This document shows, piece after piece, positions 17,068 through 25,148 of a stretch of DNA of 53,013 nt. This stretch comes from a virus, in IMG/VR virus record IMGVR_UViG_3300017971_000346, positions 1-53,013 of that record, one strand, 5' to 3'. The notes below the pieces were generated by a model. That model was given only the letters and a program-made list of their open reading frames with translations, ran no database searches and had not been told where the DNA came from. The position numbers were made by a program, and so were the translations under genes. Position 1 is the first letter of the stretch; each line of letters begins with the position of its first letter.

Positions 17068-17416
17068 AGTTTTTCTCCTCTATGGCTTTTTGGACTACTG
17101 AATCAAAATTAAAATACAACTCAACTTTTTTTACTATTCCCCTGTAAATCAATCCGCTACCTGTTGAGCGTGCGGATATGCCTACTCCAACGTAATAACC
17201 ATTTGCGTAGTTTGTTGTTTTGAATTGGCGGTTAATAAGCTCCTTTGATCTTGTATAGCTTTTCTTTTCTGAGCCAAGCTCTATCATCTCAAACCCTTCA
17301 TCAAATAAAGACTGTTTAATGTCTTTTGAGATACTTTTTATTTCAGGATTTCTAATGATATTTAGAATAAAATAAATTGATTTCTCTAAATCTTCTTTTG
17401 TTCTTATTGATTGCAT
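17054..17416 (-). CDS. Paralog family A, copy 3
   Basis: This 120-residue protein has AAAGGTG before the ATG. It aligns with copy 2 over its length: 'IK.SLFDEGFEMIELGS', 'SYTRSKELINRQF', 'YANGYYVGVGIS', 'LIYRGIVKKVEL'. The first gene of its operon is a membrane protein; the next is the DUF932 gene. It lies about 3.4 kb from copy 2, so the family spread by duplication within the early region. Confidence 0.7.
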   Translation of the reverse strand: MQSIRTKEDLEKSIYFILNIIRNPEIKSISKDIKQSLFDEGFEMIELGSEKKSYTRSKELINRQFKTTNYANGYYVGVGISARSTGSGLIYRGIVKKVELYFNFDSVVQKAIEEKNYEKS

Positions 17417-17425
17417 AGTTCACCT

Positions 17426-17683
17426 TTATATTTTAGTTATGCCGATAAAAAAATGGTACATTATGTATAGTGCAGTACCAACAAAAACCCAGAAAATAAC
17501 CGGGTTTACGGTTTTTTTCGATGAATCTGCTTTTTTAACATGATCTGATTTCTTTATTGATTTTAATTCAGATAGGGATTTAAACTGTAAATATCCGGGT
17601 TCGGTTATCTTGATTTTTTGGAGCGGTTTGCCGGGTATTTTTATTCCAATAATCGTGTGTCCAGGGACTTTCATTTTTTTCAT
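17426..17683 (-). CDS. Single-pass membrane protein
   Basis: An 85-residue protein with one C-terminal membrane helix (about residues 61-80) and a cytoplasmic basic N-terminal part of short strands (GHTIIGIKIPGKPLQKIKI). AAGGAG precedes the ATG, and it is the first gene after the 17724-17766 promoter. Tail-anchored early proteins of this kind may act at the host membrane; function unknown. Confidence 0.65.
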   Translation of the reverse strand: MKKMKVPGHTIIGIKIPGKPLQKIKITEPGYLQFKSLSELKSIKKSDHVKKADSSKKTVNPVIFWVFVGTALYIMYHFFIGITKI

Positions 17684-17723
17684 AATTCATTTCTCCTTAT
17701 ATTAATGTTTCTGATGACTATAT

Positions 17724-17766
17724 AAGATAATCATAATAATCCAATAATGCAAGGGTTTTTTCAACT
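17724..17766 (-). promoter_or_regulatory. Early promoter (minus strand)
   Basis: -35 TTGCAT (17752-17747), a 17-bp spacer and -10 TATCTT (17729-17724), with the upstream box TTGAAAAAACCC. It drives the membrane protein, paralog copy 3 and the DUF932 gene. Confidence 0.85.
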
Positions 17767-17820
17767 TTATTTGAAATTACGCTGTTTTATTGAAAGTAAC
17801 AAGGTTGCTAGATTTTGAAT

Positions 17821-17854
17821 AAAAAAAACCCCTTGCAAAGTTAATCACAAGGGG
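17821..17854 (-). terminator. Intrinsic terminator
   Basis: CCCCTTG/CAAGGGG stem (17829-17835 with 17848-17854), 12-nt loop, then eight T on the minus strand. It ends the unit that contains the methyltransferase gene at 17942-18613. Confidence 0.85.
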
Positions 17855-17941
17855 ATTATGCTTATTCCTCAAAGGAAGGAAAGGAGAAAAAATATGAAAA
17901 AGTCAACCGCTGAGTGTGTAACGCAAGGAATATAAAAAAGT

Positions 17942-18613
17942 TCATTTTTTTTTATAATCAGGTAGCATGTAATCATAAGTCTCAATCTTACCTTTATACG
18001 TTATAAATTCTATACGCTGGCTATGCTCAAATCCTTTCTTATTCCAAACAATCCACATCATGGCGATTCCTGTTGTTCCGGTGGTTTCTCTGAAAGCCTT
18101 AAAATTACCATTTTTTGCGCAAGGGATACGCTTAGAGCATACATATGCAATTGAAAATGGAAATTCTCTAAATAATTCTTTCCGATCATCCGTTTCGAAA
18201 AATGATAGTTTTAGGAATAAAGCGATTTTTCTGTCAGGTTTAGCGGACTTTAAAATATGCCTGACAAATGAAATCGTTGAGCCTTTTTTATTACCTCGCT
18301 TGTATGGCGGATTTGTAATAATGTCTTGCTCAATTGAGTTTGGTTTATTGTCATAAAAATCTTTTAACTGAACTCCGTGTAATCCGTAATCAAATTTATC
18401 TTGCATTGTTACGCTGTAATTTAATCTTCGGAGAGTTAGTCCGATATGACCTTTCCCTGCAAATGGTTCCAGAATACCTAATTTTCTGCTAAACGACTCT
18501 TTTTCTAGTAGCATATGAACTGCCAGCGGGTGAGTTGCATAAAAATTGTTTTTATGCCGATCATAATCAGTTACCGGTGATCCGTTAGAAATTTGAAGAA
18601 AATGTTTACTCAT
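17942..18613 (-). CDS. SAM-dependent DNA methyltransferase-like protein
   Basis: This 223-residue protein has a motif I-like segment ILEPFAGKGHIG (residues 47-58) and the catalytic NPPY at 101-104 (IITNPPYKRG), typical of N6-adenine or N4-cytosine methylases. No separate target-recognition domain is obvious. ATG 18613 has a GAGGAA site; a GTG at 18628 is an alternative. No cognate endonuclease is seen, so host-restriction evasion is the likely role. Confidence 0.8.
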   Translation of the reverse strand: MSKHFLQISNGSPVTDYDRHKNNFYATHPLAVHMLLEKESFSRKLGILEPFAGKGHIGLTLRRLNYSVTMQDKFDYGLHGVQLKDFYDNKPNSIEQDIITNPPYKRGNKKGSTISFVRHILKSAKPDRKIALFLKLSFFETDDRKELFREFPFSIAYVCSKRIPCAKNGNFKAFRETTGTTGIAMMWIVWNKKGFEHSQRIEFITYKGKIETYDYMLPDYKKK

Positions 18614-18914
18614 GTGTAAATTCCTCACTAATTAATTCTAATATCAACAACGCTTTTTCCAATCCATCGCGTCGAATATAATAACGTTTTCTTCCTGAAT
18701 TATTATTTTTAATCACTTGCTTTCTGCATTCAAAATCACCACGTTTTATTAAAGTAGTTAATTCTGAATATTTTAAAGGTTTGTCAGTACGGTTTGGATG
18801 GCTTTTAATGATTTCTTTTACCTGAGAGCTTGTTAAATATCCCTCTTTTTTAAGCATATTCTTACAGATTCTAAATGACTCAGTCGTATTCGCTGTATAG
18901 ACTTTTGTTATCAT
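18606..18914 (-). CDS. Hypothetical protein, possible DNA-binding
   Basis: This 102-residue basic protein has a helix-turn-helix-like run near residues 24-60 (EGYLTSSQVKEIIKSH, then KYSELTTLIKRGDF) and a strand pair rich in Arg/Lys (GRKRYYIRRDG) that looks like a wing. It overlaps the methyltransferase gene by 8 nt, so the two may work together. GGGG lies upstream of the ATG. Regulatory function is inferred. Confidence 0.6.
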   Translation of the reverse strand: MITKVYTANTTESFRICKNMLKKEGYLTSSQVKEIIKSHPNRTDKPLKYSELTTLIKRGDFECRKQVIKNNNSGRKRYYIRRDGLEKALLILELISEEFTHE

Positions 18915-18926
18915 AATTATTGCCCC

Positions 18927-19112
18927 TTAGTTCAGTTGATCAAACTTTAAAAAATCATTCTCTTTTGGTTTTAAAGGTTTATTTTCTTTTTTAGGCATTT
19001 TATTGAACGTTTCCCAAAGATCACTGAGTATGCTGTCAAAATCTTTGAATTCATCGCTATTATTACCGACTCCGAAAGCATTAAAAAGTTTTTCATAATC
19101 ATCGTTATCCAT
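18927..19112 (-). CDS. Small acidic protein
   Basis: A 61-residue acidic protein with AAGGGA before the ATG. It is rich in Asp, Glu, Asn and Lys, mainly helical, without Cys or membrane segments. It lies between the 641-residue gene and the HTH-like gene in a close-packed operon. Function unknown. Confidence 0.55.
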   Translation of the reverse strand: MDNDDYEKLFNAFGVGNNSDEFKDFDSILSDLWETFNKMPKKENKPLKPKENDFLKFDQLN

Positions 19113-19126
19113 AATACAATCCCTTG

Positions 19127-21052
19127 TTAGATTTTATAATTTTTTAGAATTTTGTACTGATTTGGATCTAAAACATCACCCTCTCCGTATTTACCTACAG
19201 GGATTTTAGTGATTAGACTAAAATCAATTAAATAACGGCCTTCCTCATAAATAATAAACGGTGTTTCCGGAAGGCTACTATCATAACTATCTATTTCAAT
19301 TTTTTTAATTTGATATATGTTACCGGTTTTTAAAAACTCAATTTTAAAATTTCCGACTAAAAGAGAGGTACTTTTATTTTTTCTATTCAAATCATGTAAC
19401 AGTTTTCCGGCGTACTGCATTCTATGCGTTAATTTTGTTTCTTGATCCTCTGATAATATATCGCCAATTTTAAAATACTCTCCGTTACCGAAATAAAGAT
19501 AAATACCCATTTTATAGCAAGATTTTTGGTCCGATAAGTAGTCAAGTGAGAGTTTTTTGTAGCCCAATGCGTGAATTTCTTTGATTTTGTATTTCGGGAC
19601 GTTGTTATCATAAAATCGTAAGTATTTAATTTTAAACATACCTGTGTTCTCTTTAGTTGTATATTCTCTAGTGAAAAAGATTTGGTTTGCATGATCGCGT
19701 TTCATTTTGGCTTTAATAGTGTTTAGAACATCTCTGCTGACATAGGAACCTCTCGAAATATACATATTTTTATTGAAATATTTAAATATTATAGTACTGT
19801 GATAAGTCACCCCAATATTTAATCTAATTTCATTGTTTTGTTTATTTAGTCGTTTTATCGATATTGCAGTCAGGAAATATAAATCAATATCTATCTTATT
19901 GATAATTAAACGTAAGTAATGGTTTTCAAGACAAATCTCTGGCCTATCACTGTAATTTTTTTTCATATGATCTTCACAGGTTTGTAAAAACTCACAGAAT
20001 TCATTGAACAATTTTTTTTCAATAATGCATTCATTTTGAATATTATCAAAACAGGTAATATTTTTATTTTTACTGTTAGCTGGAAGGTACGAAACAAGCA
20101 AATTTTCGTCATAATAGCACTGTTCCACTTTTATATTATTGCAATGCTTTGAAAGAAAAACCTTTAACGATGGAGCTTTGATATTTTTGATGTAAATTAA
20201 CTCCTCTTTTTCCATATTTTGAAACAATTTAACTATTTCGACAGAATACAAATTTTCATTTGTATTGTAATAATGCAACGGTATTTTTGCGATCTGGTAA
20301 AATGCGTTGAGAAAATTAACCATGTAATATTCAGCGTATAACTTTGCTTCAGTCCAGGTTACAATTATCGGTTTTCCATGCACTAATTTTTTGATTATAG
20401 GATCGCTGTATAAATTTATACGTTTTTGTATTTCGTCGGATAAAAATAGATTACGTGCAGTGAATACGAAAGAATCGGTTTCATAGTCGAAATAACGGAT
20501 TATAGTTCCGCTAAGATTGTTTTCATAGTTAAATGTTTGTTCGTGCCTAACGGTTAACTTTAATTTTTTTATAATATTTATTAGAAAGTTTTCCAAATGA
20601 GTGAACTGTTTATTATTTAAAATTAAACCCGGATAAGCTCTGAGATTGTTCTGTGATGTAATTGAATTCCCTGTTATTGTTCCGGGAAAATTATATGTTT
20701 TTAGAATTGCTATTGTTGCAGTGGGTATTTCAACAGTATCGATAATTTTCATATCATCATTTAATTTTCGCCAAGTTATACGAAAACCCGGAACTGACAT
20801 CGAAAATTCTGGACTACTCTTCTTAAGTAATTTGTTGAATTCATCCACTTTACCAACCATTTTTTCAATTAATTTTTTTGATAAATTTTTTGTTGTATCG
20901 ATCTTCTTGCCTTCAAAAATAATCCTTTCAGCGTAATCTTTGGAAATCGGCGGATATTTATACGATATAAAAGCGTAGATAAGTGGTAAGAAAAAATCAG
21001 TTATACGGACCGTTTGATCGTTATTTTCTCGATATTTGATATAAAAATACAT
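19127..21052 (-). CDS. Large early protein of unknown function
   Basis: This 641-residue protein is the largest in the early region and has AGAGG before the ATG. It is alpha/beta, rich in Lys, Ile, Asn and Tyr, with no signal or membrane segment. No nucleotide-binding loop, nuclease or polymerase motif is visible. The C-terminal 200 residues alternate strands and turns (GMFKIKYLRFYDN, YLYFGNGEYFKIGDIL, GNFKIEFLKTGN), suggesting repeated beta modules. It is second in the operon driven from 21401-21442, so it is made early. Confidence 0.7.
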   Translation of the reverse strand: MYFYIKYRENNDQTVRITDFFLPLIYAFISYKYPPISKDYAERIIFEGKKIDTTKNLSKKLIEKMVGKVDEFNKLLKKSSPEFSMSVPGFRITWRKLNDDMKIIDTVEIPTATIAILKTYNFPGTITGNSITSQNNLRAYPGLILNNKQFTHLENFLINIIKKLKLTVRHEQTFNYENNLSGTIIRYFDYETDSFVFTARNLFLSDEIQKRINLYSDPIIKKLVHGKPIIVTWTEAKLYAEYYMVNFLNAFYQIAKIPLHYYNTNENLYSVEIVKLFQNMEKEELIYIKNIKAPSLKVFLSKHCNNIKVEQCYYDENLLVSYLPANSKNKNITCFDNIQNECIIEKKLFNEFCEFLQTCEDHMKKNYSDRPEICLENHYLRLIINKIDIDLYFLTAISIKRLNKQNNEIRLNIGVTYHSTIIFKYFNKNMYISRGSYVSRDVLNTIKAKMKRDHANQIFFTREYTTKENTGMFKIKYLRFYDNNVPKYKIKEIHALGYKKLSLDYLSDQKSCYKMGIYLYFGNGEYFKIGDILSEDQETKLTHRMQYAGKLLHDLNRKNKSTSLLVGNFKIEFLKTGNIYQIKKIEIDSYDSSLPETPFIIYEEGRYLIDFSLITKIPVGKYGEGDVLDPNQYKILKNYKI

Positions 21053-21120
21053 TTTTAGCCTCTTATCGTTGTTATAATTAACGTTTTTATTTAATTATAT
21101 CGTTTGGATGTTTATCAAAT

Positions 21121-21357
21121 TTAGTTCAGATAACTATCATCTAAACCCATAATCATCCATTTTTGCATTTTTTGACAGGCGTTTGTTGGGGTTTCAGCAA
21201 AAACAGTTTTAGTTAAAATCCTTTCCCCAAATCCGTCATTTATCATTGCTAACATTTTTCCAGATTCATCAAAACATATAAATCCGGAATTAGAATGGTC
21301 ACAAGGAATACCTTTTTCTGAACTTACGGTGTACGCGACGTTATAAAATGATTTCAT
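21121..21357 (-). CDS. Small early protein
   Basis: This 78-residue protein has a very strong AAAGGAGAG site and is the first gene after the leftward promoter of the divergent control region. It looks like a small beta-beta-alpha fold (GFICFDESGKMLAMIND followed by a helix TPTNACQKMQKWM). First genes after strong early promoters often act on the host, but there is no family evidence here. Confidence 0.65.
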   Translation of the reverse strand: MKSFYNVAYTVSSEKGIPCDHSNSGFICFDESGKMLAMINDGFGERILTKTVFAETPTNACQKMQKWMIMGLDDSYLN

Positions 21358-21400
21358 AGATCAACTCTCCTTTAAAATTATTCGCAAACTAACATATATC

Positions 21401-21442
21401 AATGTACAAATTTAATTTTAATAATGCAAGTGTTTTTTCAAA
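21401..21442 (-). promoter_or_regulatory. Early leftward promoter of divergent pair
   Basis: -35 TTGCAT (21429-21424), a 17-bp spacer and -10 TACATT (21406-21401), with the upstream box TTGAAAAAACAC. The matching rightward promoter is about 90 bp away. Confidence 0.85.
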
Positions 21443-21518
21443 TTTTTTTTTAATGATGTAACTTGTTATTTTTATTGAAATTATCGGACCGCTTAGGGAC
21501 CATTCGTAAAAATAATAT

Positions 21519-21558
21519 AAAAAAACACTTGCATTTTAGGTTTTTTATATGTACATTT
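21519..21558 (+). promoter_or_regulatory. Early rightward promoter of divergent pair
   Basis: AAAAAAACAC box, -35 TTGCAT (21530-21535), a 17-bp spacer and -10 TACATT (21553-21558). It is nearly a mirror of the leftward promoter. Between the two lies a repeated GGACC (GGACCGCTTAGGGACC, about 21487-21502) that could be an operator. Confidence 0.85.
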
Positions 21559-21603
21559 ACATAAGCATTAATGAGTATGACTAAAAAAAAAAAGGGAAAA
21601 ATT

Positions 21604-21921
21604 ATGCAAAAAACTAAACCACGGATCGTTTTGGAACCTGAGAATTTCATTATCGATGCATTTAAAAGATTTGCAAAATACCGCATTACTTCCAGAGTAG
21701 ATATTTTTCGAGAAATGTTTTTCGATGCATTGCAAAAATACATTCATTGCCCATTCTGCTATGAAATCCGGATGACAAAGGCCGAATTCGAAAATGAGAT
21801 TGGAATAAAAAAGCATAAGTTTGAATGTAAACATTGTAATCGAGCATATAAGTATAGTTACGATCTCGAAACAACAATCGATTTCTATGCATTGGGGGAA
21901 AAATCAAATGAAAACATTTAA
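21604..21921 (+). CDS. Ribbon-helix-helix plus zinc-ribbon regulator-like protein
   Basis: This 105-residue protein begins with a segment that fits a ribbon-helix-helix domain (PRIVLEPENFIIDAFKRFAK, then ITSRVDIFREMFFDAL). It is followed by a likely zinc site, CPFC at about 52-55 and CKHC at about 78-81. I chose ATG 21604, with AAGGG upstream; ATG 21571 has no site and would leave almost no leader. As first gene after the rightward promoter it may regulate the divergent promoter pair. Confidence 0.7.
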   Translation: MQKTKPRIVLEPENFIIDAFKRFAKYRITSRVDIFREMFFDALQKYIHCPFCYEIRMTKAEFENEIGIKKHKFECKHCNRAYKYSYDLETTIDFYALGEKSNENI

Positions 21922-22309
21922 AAAAGTATCTGTTTATCTGAGTTACATTTTGATTAAAATGCATTCCGGAGTTTTACTTAAAGTGTACCGCAATTCAGGC
22001 ATGATCGAAATAACTACCTTCGGCGTTTATTCGTTTAAAATAACAGAAAAAGAATTTAAAAAATTAAAAAAAATAATCAAAAAATATAAAATAAAAAGTA
22101 ATCTTGAAAAGCCGAAAATGCCAAAGATGTTTAAACAAAAATTAAGAGTTAACGATACTTTGATACTTTTTACTTTAACGAATGCTAAAATCGTATTGTT
22201 AAAATCAGGAAAAATTAAAATTAGCAGTACTTGCCTTGCTGATGTTAAACTAACAAGAGATGAATTAAAACAATCAATAAAACTTAGTAAAAAATTCTGT
22301 AAAAGTTAA
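21908..22309 (+). CDS. Basic hypothetical protein
   Basis: This 133-residue protein is very rich in Lys and starts at ATG 21908 with a GGGGG site, overlapping the regulator-like gene by 14 nt. It seems to hold two similar beta-alpha units (SGMIEITTFGVYSFKITEKEF and SGKIKISSTCLADVKLTRDEL), an internal duplication of about 70 residues. Basic charge suggests nucleic-acid binding. Family not recognised. Confidence 0.65.
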   Translation: MKTFKKVSVYLSYILIKMHSGVLLKVYRNSGMIEITTFGVYSFKITEKEFKKLKKIIKKYKIKSNLEKPKMPKMFKQKLRVNDTLILFTLTNAKIVLLKSGKIKISSTCLADVKLTRDELKQSIKLSKKFCKS

Positions 22310-22313
22310 CTTC

Positions 22314-22420
22314 TGGCATGATTATTGGATATATTATATATAATATATATTTATATATATTATATAATATATTATTAATTATATATTTTTTTTTTTTTTA
22401 TTTATATATATATTAAAAAA
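22314..22420. other. AT-only palindromic tract
   Basis: After the preceding gene about 90 bp consist almost only of A and T, including a perfect 16-bp palindrome (22331-22346), a run of 14 T (22386-22399) and alternating TA stretches. No gene fits. It lies in the early control/replication side of the genome and could be an easily melted origin element; other explanations such as a weak bidirectional terminator remain open. Confidence 0.5.
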
Positions 22421-22489
22421 AATATAAAAGATCTAGTTATAAGAATATAATAATACTAGTAGCTTAATTAAACCAAAGGAGAAATCACA

Positions 22490-22834
22490 TTGCATCAAAT
22501 AGAAAAAGATGAAATTATCAAACGACTGACAGCGTTGTACAATACCATAAATCCACGTTCATTATCGGACGATGAACTGATTAAGCTTTACGTAGATAAG
22601 TCTGTGTTGCATGAGGAGATCCTAGATAAAATGGAGTCGGCGGTCAGTAATTTAACCGAAAATGAGGCACGGGAAACCGCACGGTTAAAAGGTAGTGAAT
22701 TTCAAGAGTTATCCGAATTGCCGGATATTGAAAAAAACAAACCGGTCTGGTTTCATAAAGATACATTGATCTCGATAATTAAAGATACCACGGAAACTAT
22801 AAAAGATATTCTAATTAGTGAATTTGTAGAATAA
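22490..22834 (+). CDS. Hypothetical protein
   Basis: This 114-residue acidic, helical protein starts at TTG 22490, with AAAGGAG 8 nt upstream. Helices near residues 1-60 carry heptad-like Leu/Ile, so it may be oligomeric. It is the first gene after the AT-only tract. No motif recognised. Confidence 0.65.
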   Translation: MHQIEKDEIIKRLTALYNTINPRSLSDDELIKLYVDKSVLHEEILDKMESAVSNLTENEARETARLKGSEFQELSELPDIEKNKPVWFHKDTLISIIKDTTETIKDILISEFVE

Positions 22835-22855
22835 AAAAAAAACAAGGATGGAATA

Positions 22856-23185
22856 ATGCAATTTACTGAAGAAATAATTTTTGAACTTTGGCCTTTTACG
22901 ATCAAATTTTTAGATCATCCCGAAACGCAAGTCGAGCCATATTTTATGCTATATTCGAATAATGTTTTCGTTGCAAAAATACCCACAAAAACATTTTTGA
23001 ATACTTACGGAGAAAACTGTTTTGATATGTACATTTCCGCTATGCATATTTTAGAAGAAAAGTTAATCGCTGAGTCATTAGTGAATGAAAAAGAAAAAGT
23101 AACAGATAAATGCTTTAATTTGATTGCTGACGGCAAGTTTGATCTTGCTAAAATTTATCTAGAAATTTTAATTTATTTGGCTTAA
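22856..23185 (+). CDS. Hypothetical protein
   Basis: A 109-residue acidic protein with AAGGA before the ATG. It begins with strands (EIIFELWPFTIKFLDH) and ends in two long helices. It has no Cys pair or nucleotide-binding motif. It lies in the plus-strand early operon. Function unknown. Confidence 0.6.
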   Translation: MQFTEEIIFELWPFTIKFLDHPETQVEPYFMLYSNNVFVAKIPTKTFLNTYGENCFDMYISAMHILEEKLIAESLVNEKEKVTDKCFNLIADGKFDLAKIYLEILIYLA

Positions 23186-23239
23186 AAAAAAAACCAGAAT
23201 TGAAAAAAAATTTATACCTCTCACGGTAGGAGAAAAAAA

Positions 23240-23461
23240 ATGAAAAACACAGATAAGAATATTTTAATTTCTTTGCTTTTTATCGCTGTCGGTTCATTAT
23301 ATGCGTTTGAATTTGGTGTTTTAACGAATTTAAGAATTGTTTTTTCATTAGTAACTTTTCCGATGTTTTTCACATTATTCAAAGCAAATTTAAATGCTCA
23401 ACAGCGTGGTTTAATTATTACGATTCTTGTGATTATTTTAATTTATATTTTTGTTAAATAG
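23240..23461 (+). CDS. Small two- or three-helix membrane protein
   Basis: This 73-residue protein has hydrophobic segments at about 9-24, 29-46 and 53-72 and almost no soluble part. TAGGAG precedes the ATG. It lies in the early plus-strand operon, away from the late genes, so a lysis role is less likely than an early host-membrane role. Function unknown. Confidence 0.65.
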   Translation: MKNTDKNILISLLFIAVGSLYAFEFGVLTNLRIVFSLVTFPMFFTLFKANLNAQQRGLIITILVIILIYIFVK

Positions 23462-23470
23462 GAGTAATAT

Positions 23471-24043
23471 ATGCATATTTCAAATACCGATAAAACACGC
23501 TCTATCGAAGATAGTATGGCTATTCAAATTATATATTTAGATATGGACGGTGTGTTATTTGATTTTGTGGGTTCCGTTACGAAAAAAATCGAACAACTTC
23601 CTGAGATTGATTTAAAGAAACCGATCCATAAATGGTTTGGAATGTCTGCGACTAAATTCTGGAAGTATACTGATACTATGGAATTTTGGACTAATATGGG
23701 GCTTTATCCCGGTGTAAAAACCCTAGTTGAACGTTTAAATATTAAATATAAAGTTTATTTTTGTTCAACGCCTACATTATGTCCGTATTCTGTGAGTGGA
23801 AAATTATTTGCAATTCAAAAACATTTTCCCGGACTTCATAGAAATTTTGTGTTTACTCCGGCTAAAGAATTGTTAGTTGATAACAATACGATTTTTATCG
23901 ATGATCGATTCCAAGTAACTGAAAAGATCGATTTAATGATAAAAAAAAATAACTGCTATAATGCTAAAACTTTCCTTGTAAAACGCGCTTGGAACCGTTC
24001 ACAAAATACGTTTGAAGATATAGTAAACATGCTAACAAGGTAG
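23471..24043 (+). CDS. 5'(3')-deoxyribonucleotidase-like HAD phosphatase
   Basis: This 190-residue protein has the HAD motif I as YLDMDGVLFDF (Asp24 nucleophile, Asp26), motif II near FCSTPT, a Lys in 'FTPAKELL', and motif III acidic pair in FIDDRF. This is the order found in NT5C-type deoxyribonucleotidases, which dephosphorylate dNMPs. Phages use such enzymes to adjust host nucleotide pools. Residues 1-17 precede the core; the ATG at 23471 has AGGAG. Confidence 0.85.
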   Translation: MHISNTDKTRSIEDSMAIQIIYLDMDGVLFDFVGSVTKKIEQLPEIDLKKPIHKWFGMSATKFWKYTDTMEFWTNMGLYPGVKTLVERLNIKYKVYFCSTPTLCPYSVSGKLFAIQKHFPGLHRNFVFTPAKELLVDNNTIFIDDRFQVTEKIDLMIKKNNCYNAKTFLVKRAWNRSQNTFEDIVNMLTR

Positions 24044-24050
24044 ATATGAT

Positions 24051-24737
24051 ATGACTGACATTATGAAATTAAGCATGAATATCAAAAAGATCATAAAAAA
24101 GCAGAATATGCCAGAGGGAACGGTGGAGCGTGGTTATATTAACACTTGCATTGGTTGCGGTGTACCTGATTCGAAAACCGGCCTTTATGTCAATACTTTA
24201 AAACCATTAACTTTTATTTGTCTGGAATGTTCAAAAAAATTAAAAAGCAGTAAGGTAAAAAATAAATCTTTATTGGATGCTGGAATCCCTTCAAAATATT
24301 CAGATTCTGAGATTAAACCAAAATTAGTAGAATTTTTACGGAAGGACCGTTTAAATACAGTATTTTGTACGGATCAATCGTTAAATGTAAAGATGATTGC
24401 CGGATTTGTTAATCATCTATTTTCAAAAAAAATCGTTACATTTAAGTATTTTGAGCAGACCAAACTTTTTGATAATATTGTCCAATATAGCAAGATAGAC
24501 GGTTACTACGACTATCTTCCAGTTTATAAAACTAAAATTCTGATAATTAATAATATTAGTTTGATCAATAAATTTACAGTACCGATACTTGAAAAAATTG
24601 TTTTTGAACGTTGGCAGCATGGAAGATTTACACTATTAGTGTTTTCGGCTAATGTCAAGTTGCTGAAAACAATGGAATATAGGTTTCAACAATTAATAAA
24701 TAAAGGGGCTAAAATTAATAATTGGAAAGTTACGTAA
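24051..24737 (+). CDS. DnaC-like protein lacking Walker A, with N-terminal zinc finger
   Basis: This 228-residue protein has an N-terminal four-Cys zinc site (CIGCG then CLEC). Its C-terminal half follows the DnaC/IstB order: a Walker B-like 'KILIINNISL', a helix 'ILEKIVFERWQHGRFTLLVFSAN' ending in the sensor-like SAN, and a final 'MEYRFQQLIN' helix. At the expected P-loop it reads VFCTDQSLNVK instead of a GxxxxGKT motif, and the Walker B acids are Asn. It may be a helicase loader that no longer binds ATP, or a structural adaptor. Confidence 0.6.
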   Translation: MTDIMKLSMNIKKIIKKQNMPEGTVERGYINTCIGCGVPDSKTGLYVNTLKPLTFICLECSKKLKSSKVKNKSLLDAGIPSKYSDSEIKPKLVEFLRKDRLNTVFCTDQSLNVKMIAGFVNHLFSKKIVTFKYFEQTKLFDNIVQYSKIDGYYDYLPVYKTKILIINNISLINKFTVPILEKIVFERWQHGRFTLLVFSANVKLLKTMEYRFQQLINKGAKINNWKVT

Positions 24738-24932
24738 ATGATTGAGATTAAAGATTACTTTGTTCATGATCCCGGCGATCTGTCCGTTGGAATTTTTCCG
24801 GGCGACTGGGTAATAGAAGGTGATTTCTTCTTTGAAGATTTAGAAGAAAAAACAGAATTTGAAGATAAGCTAAGAGAAGCGTTTGTAATTATCACCGATA
24901 ATGCACAGATTAGAGAAGGTGCAGTAAAATGA
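24738..24932 (+). CDS. Small acidic protein
   Basis: A 64-residue strongly acidic protein whose ATG follows directly on the previous stop (TAA ATG), and whose stop overlaps the next start (ATGA). This spacing implies full translational coupling. Short strand-rich beginning (GIFPGDWVIEGDFFF) and helical end. Function unknown. Confidence 0.6.
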   Translation: MIEIKDYFVHDPGDLSVGIFPGDWVIEGDFFFEDLEEKTEFEDKLREAFVIITDNAQIREGAVK

Positions 24933-25120
24933 AATGTCCTCACTGTAAACAACAAATTGATTTACCTAATAGGAGTTATGCAAATGTAGAAGTTTACCGT
25001 CCTTACAATGCATTAGCCTCTACTTTATGTTGTGGTAAATTAGTTAGTTTACGCAGGATAATATTCTTCGAAATAAGCCCCTATAACAGCGGTAAATTGG
25101 GGATGATTAGAGAGTATTAG
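24929..25120 (+). CDS. Small zinc-ribbon-like protein
   Basis: A 63-residue protein starting MKCPHC with a later CC pair near residue 35, likely a zinc-binding knuckle. It overlaps the preceding gene by 4 nt. The C-terminal part is basic with strand character. Probable nucleic-acid adaptor; family not recognised. Confidence 0.6.
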   Translation: MKCPHCKQQIDLPNRSYANVEVYRPYNALASTLCCGKLVSLRRIIFFEISPYNSGKLGMIREY

Positions 25121-25148
25121 CGGAAAATCGACAAAAGGAGCTATAGGT

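Noticed and set aside
19429-19692. 87-residue minus ORF within the 641-residue gene
   Set aside because: It is a frame-shifted shadow of the larger gene.
21450-21964. Minus-strand ORFs (78-97 residues) opposite the RHH/zinc gene
   Set aside because: They overlap the divergent promoters and the better supported plus-strand gene, and have no ribosome site.
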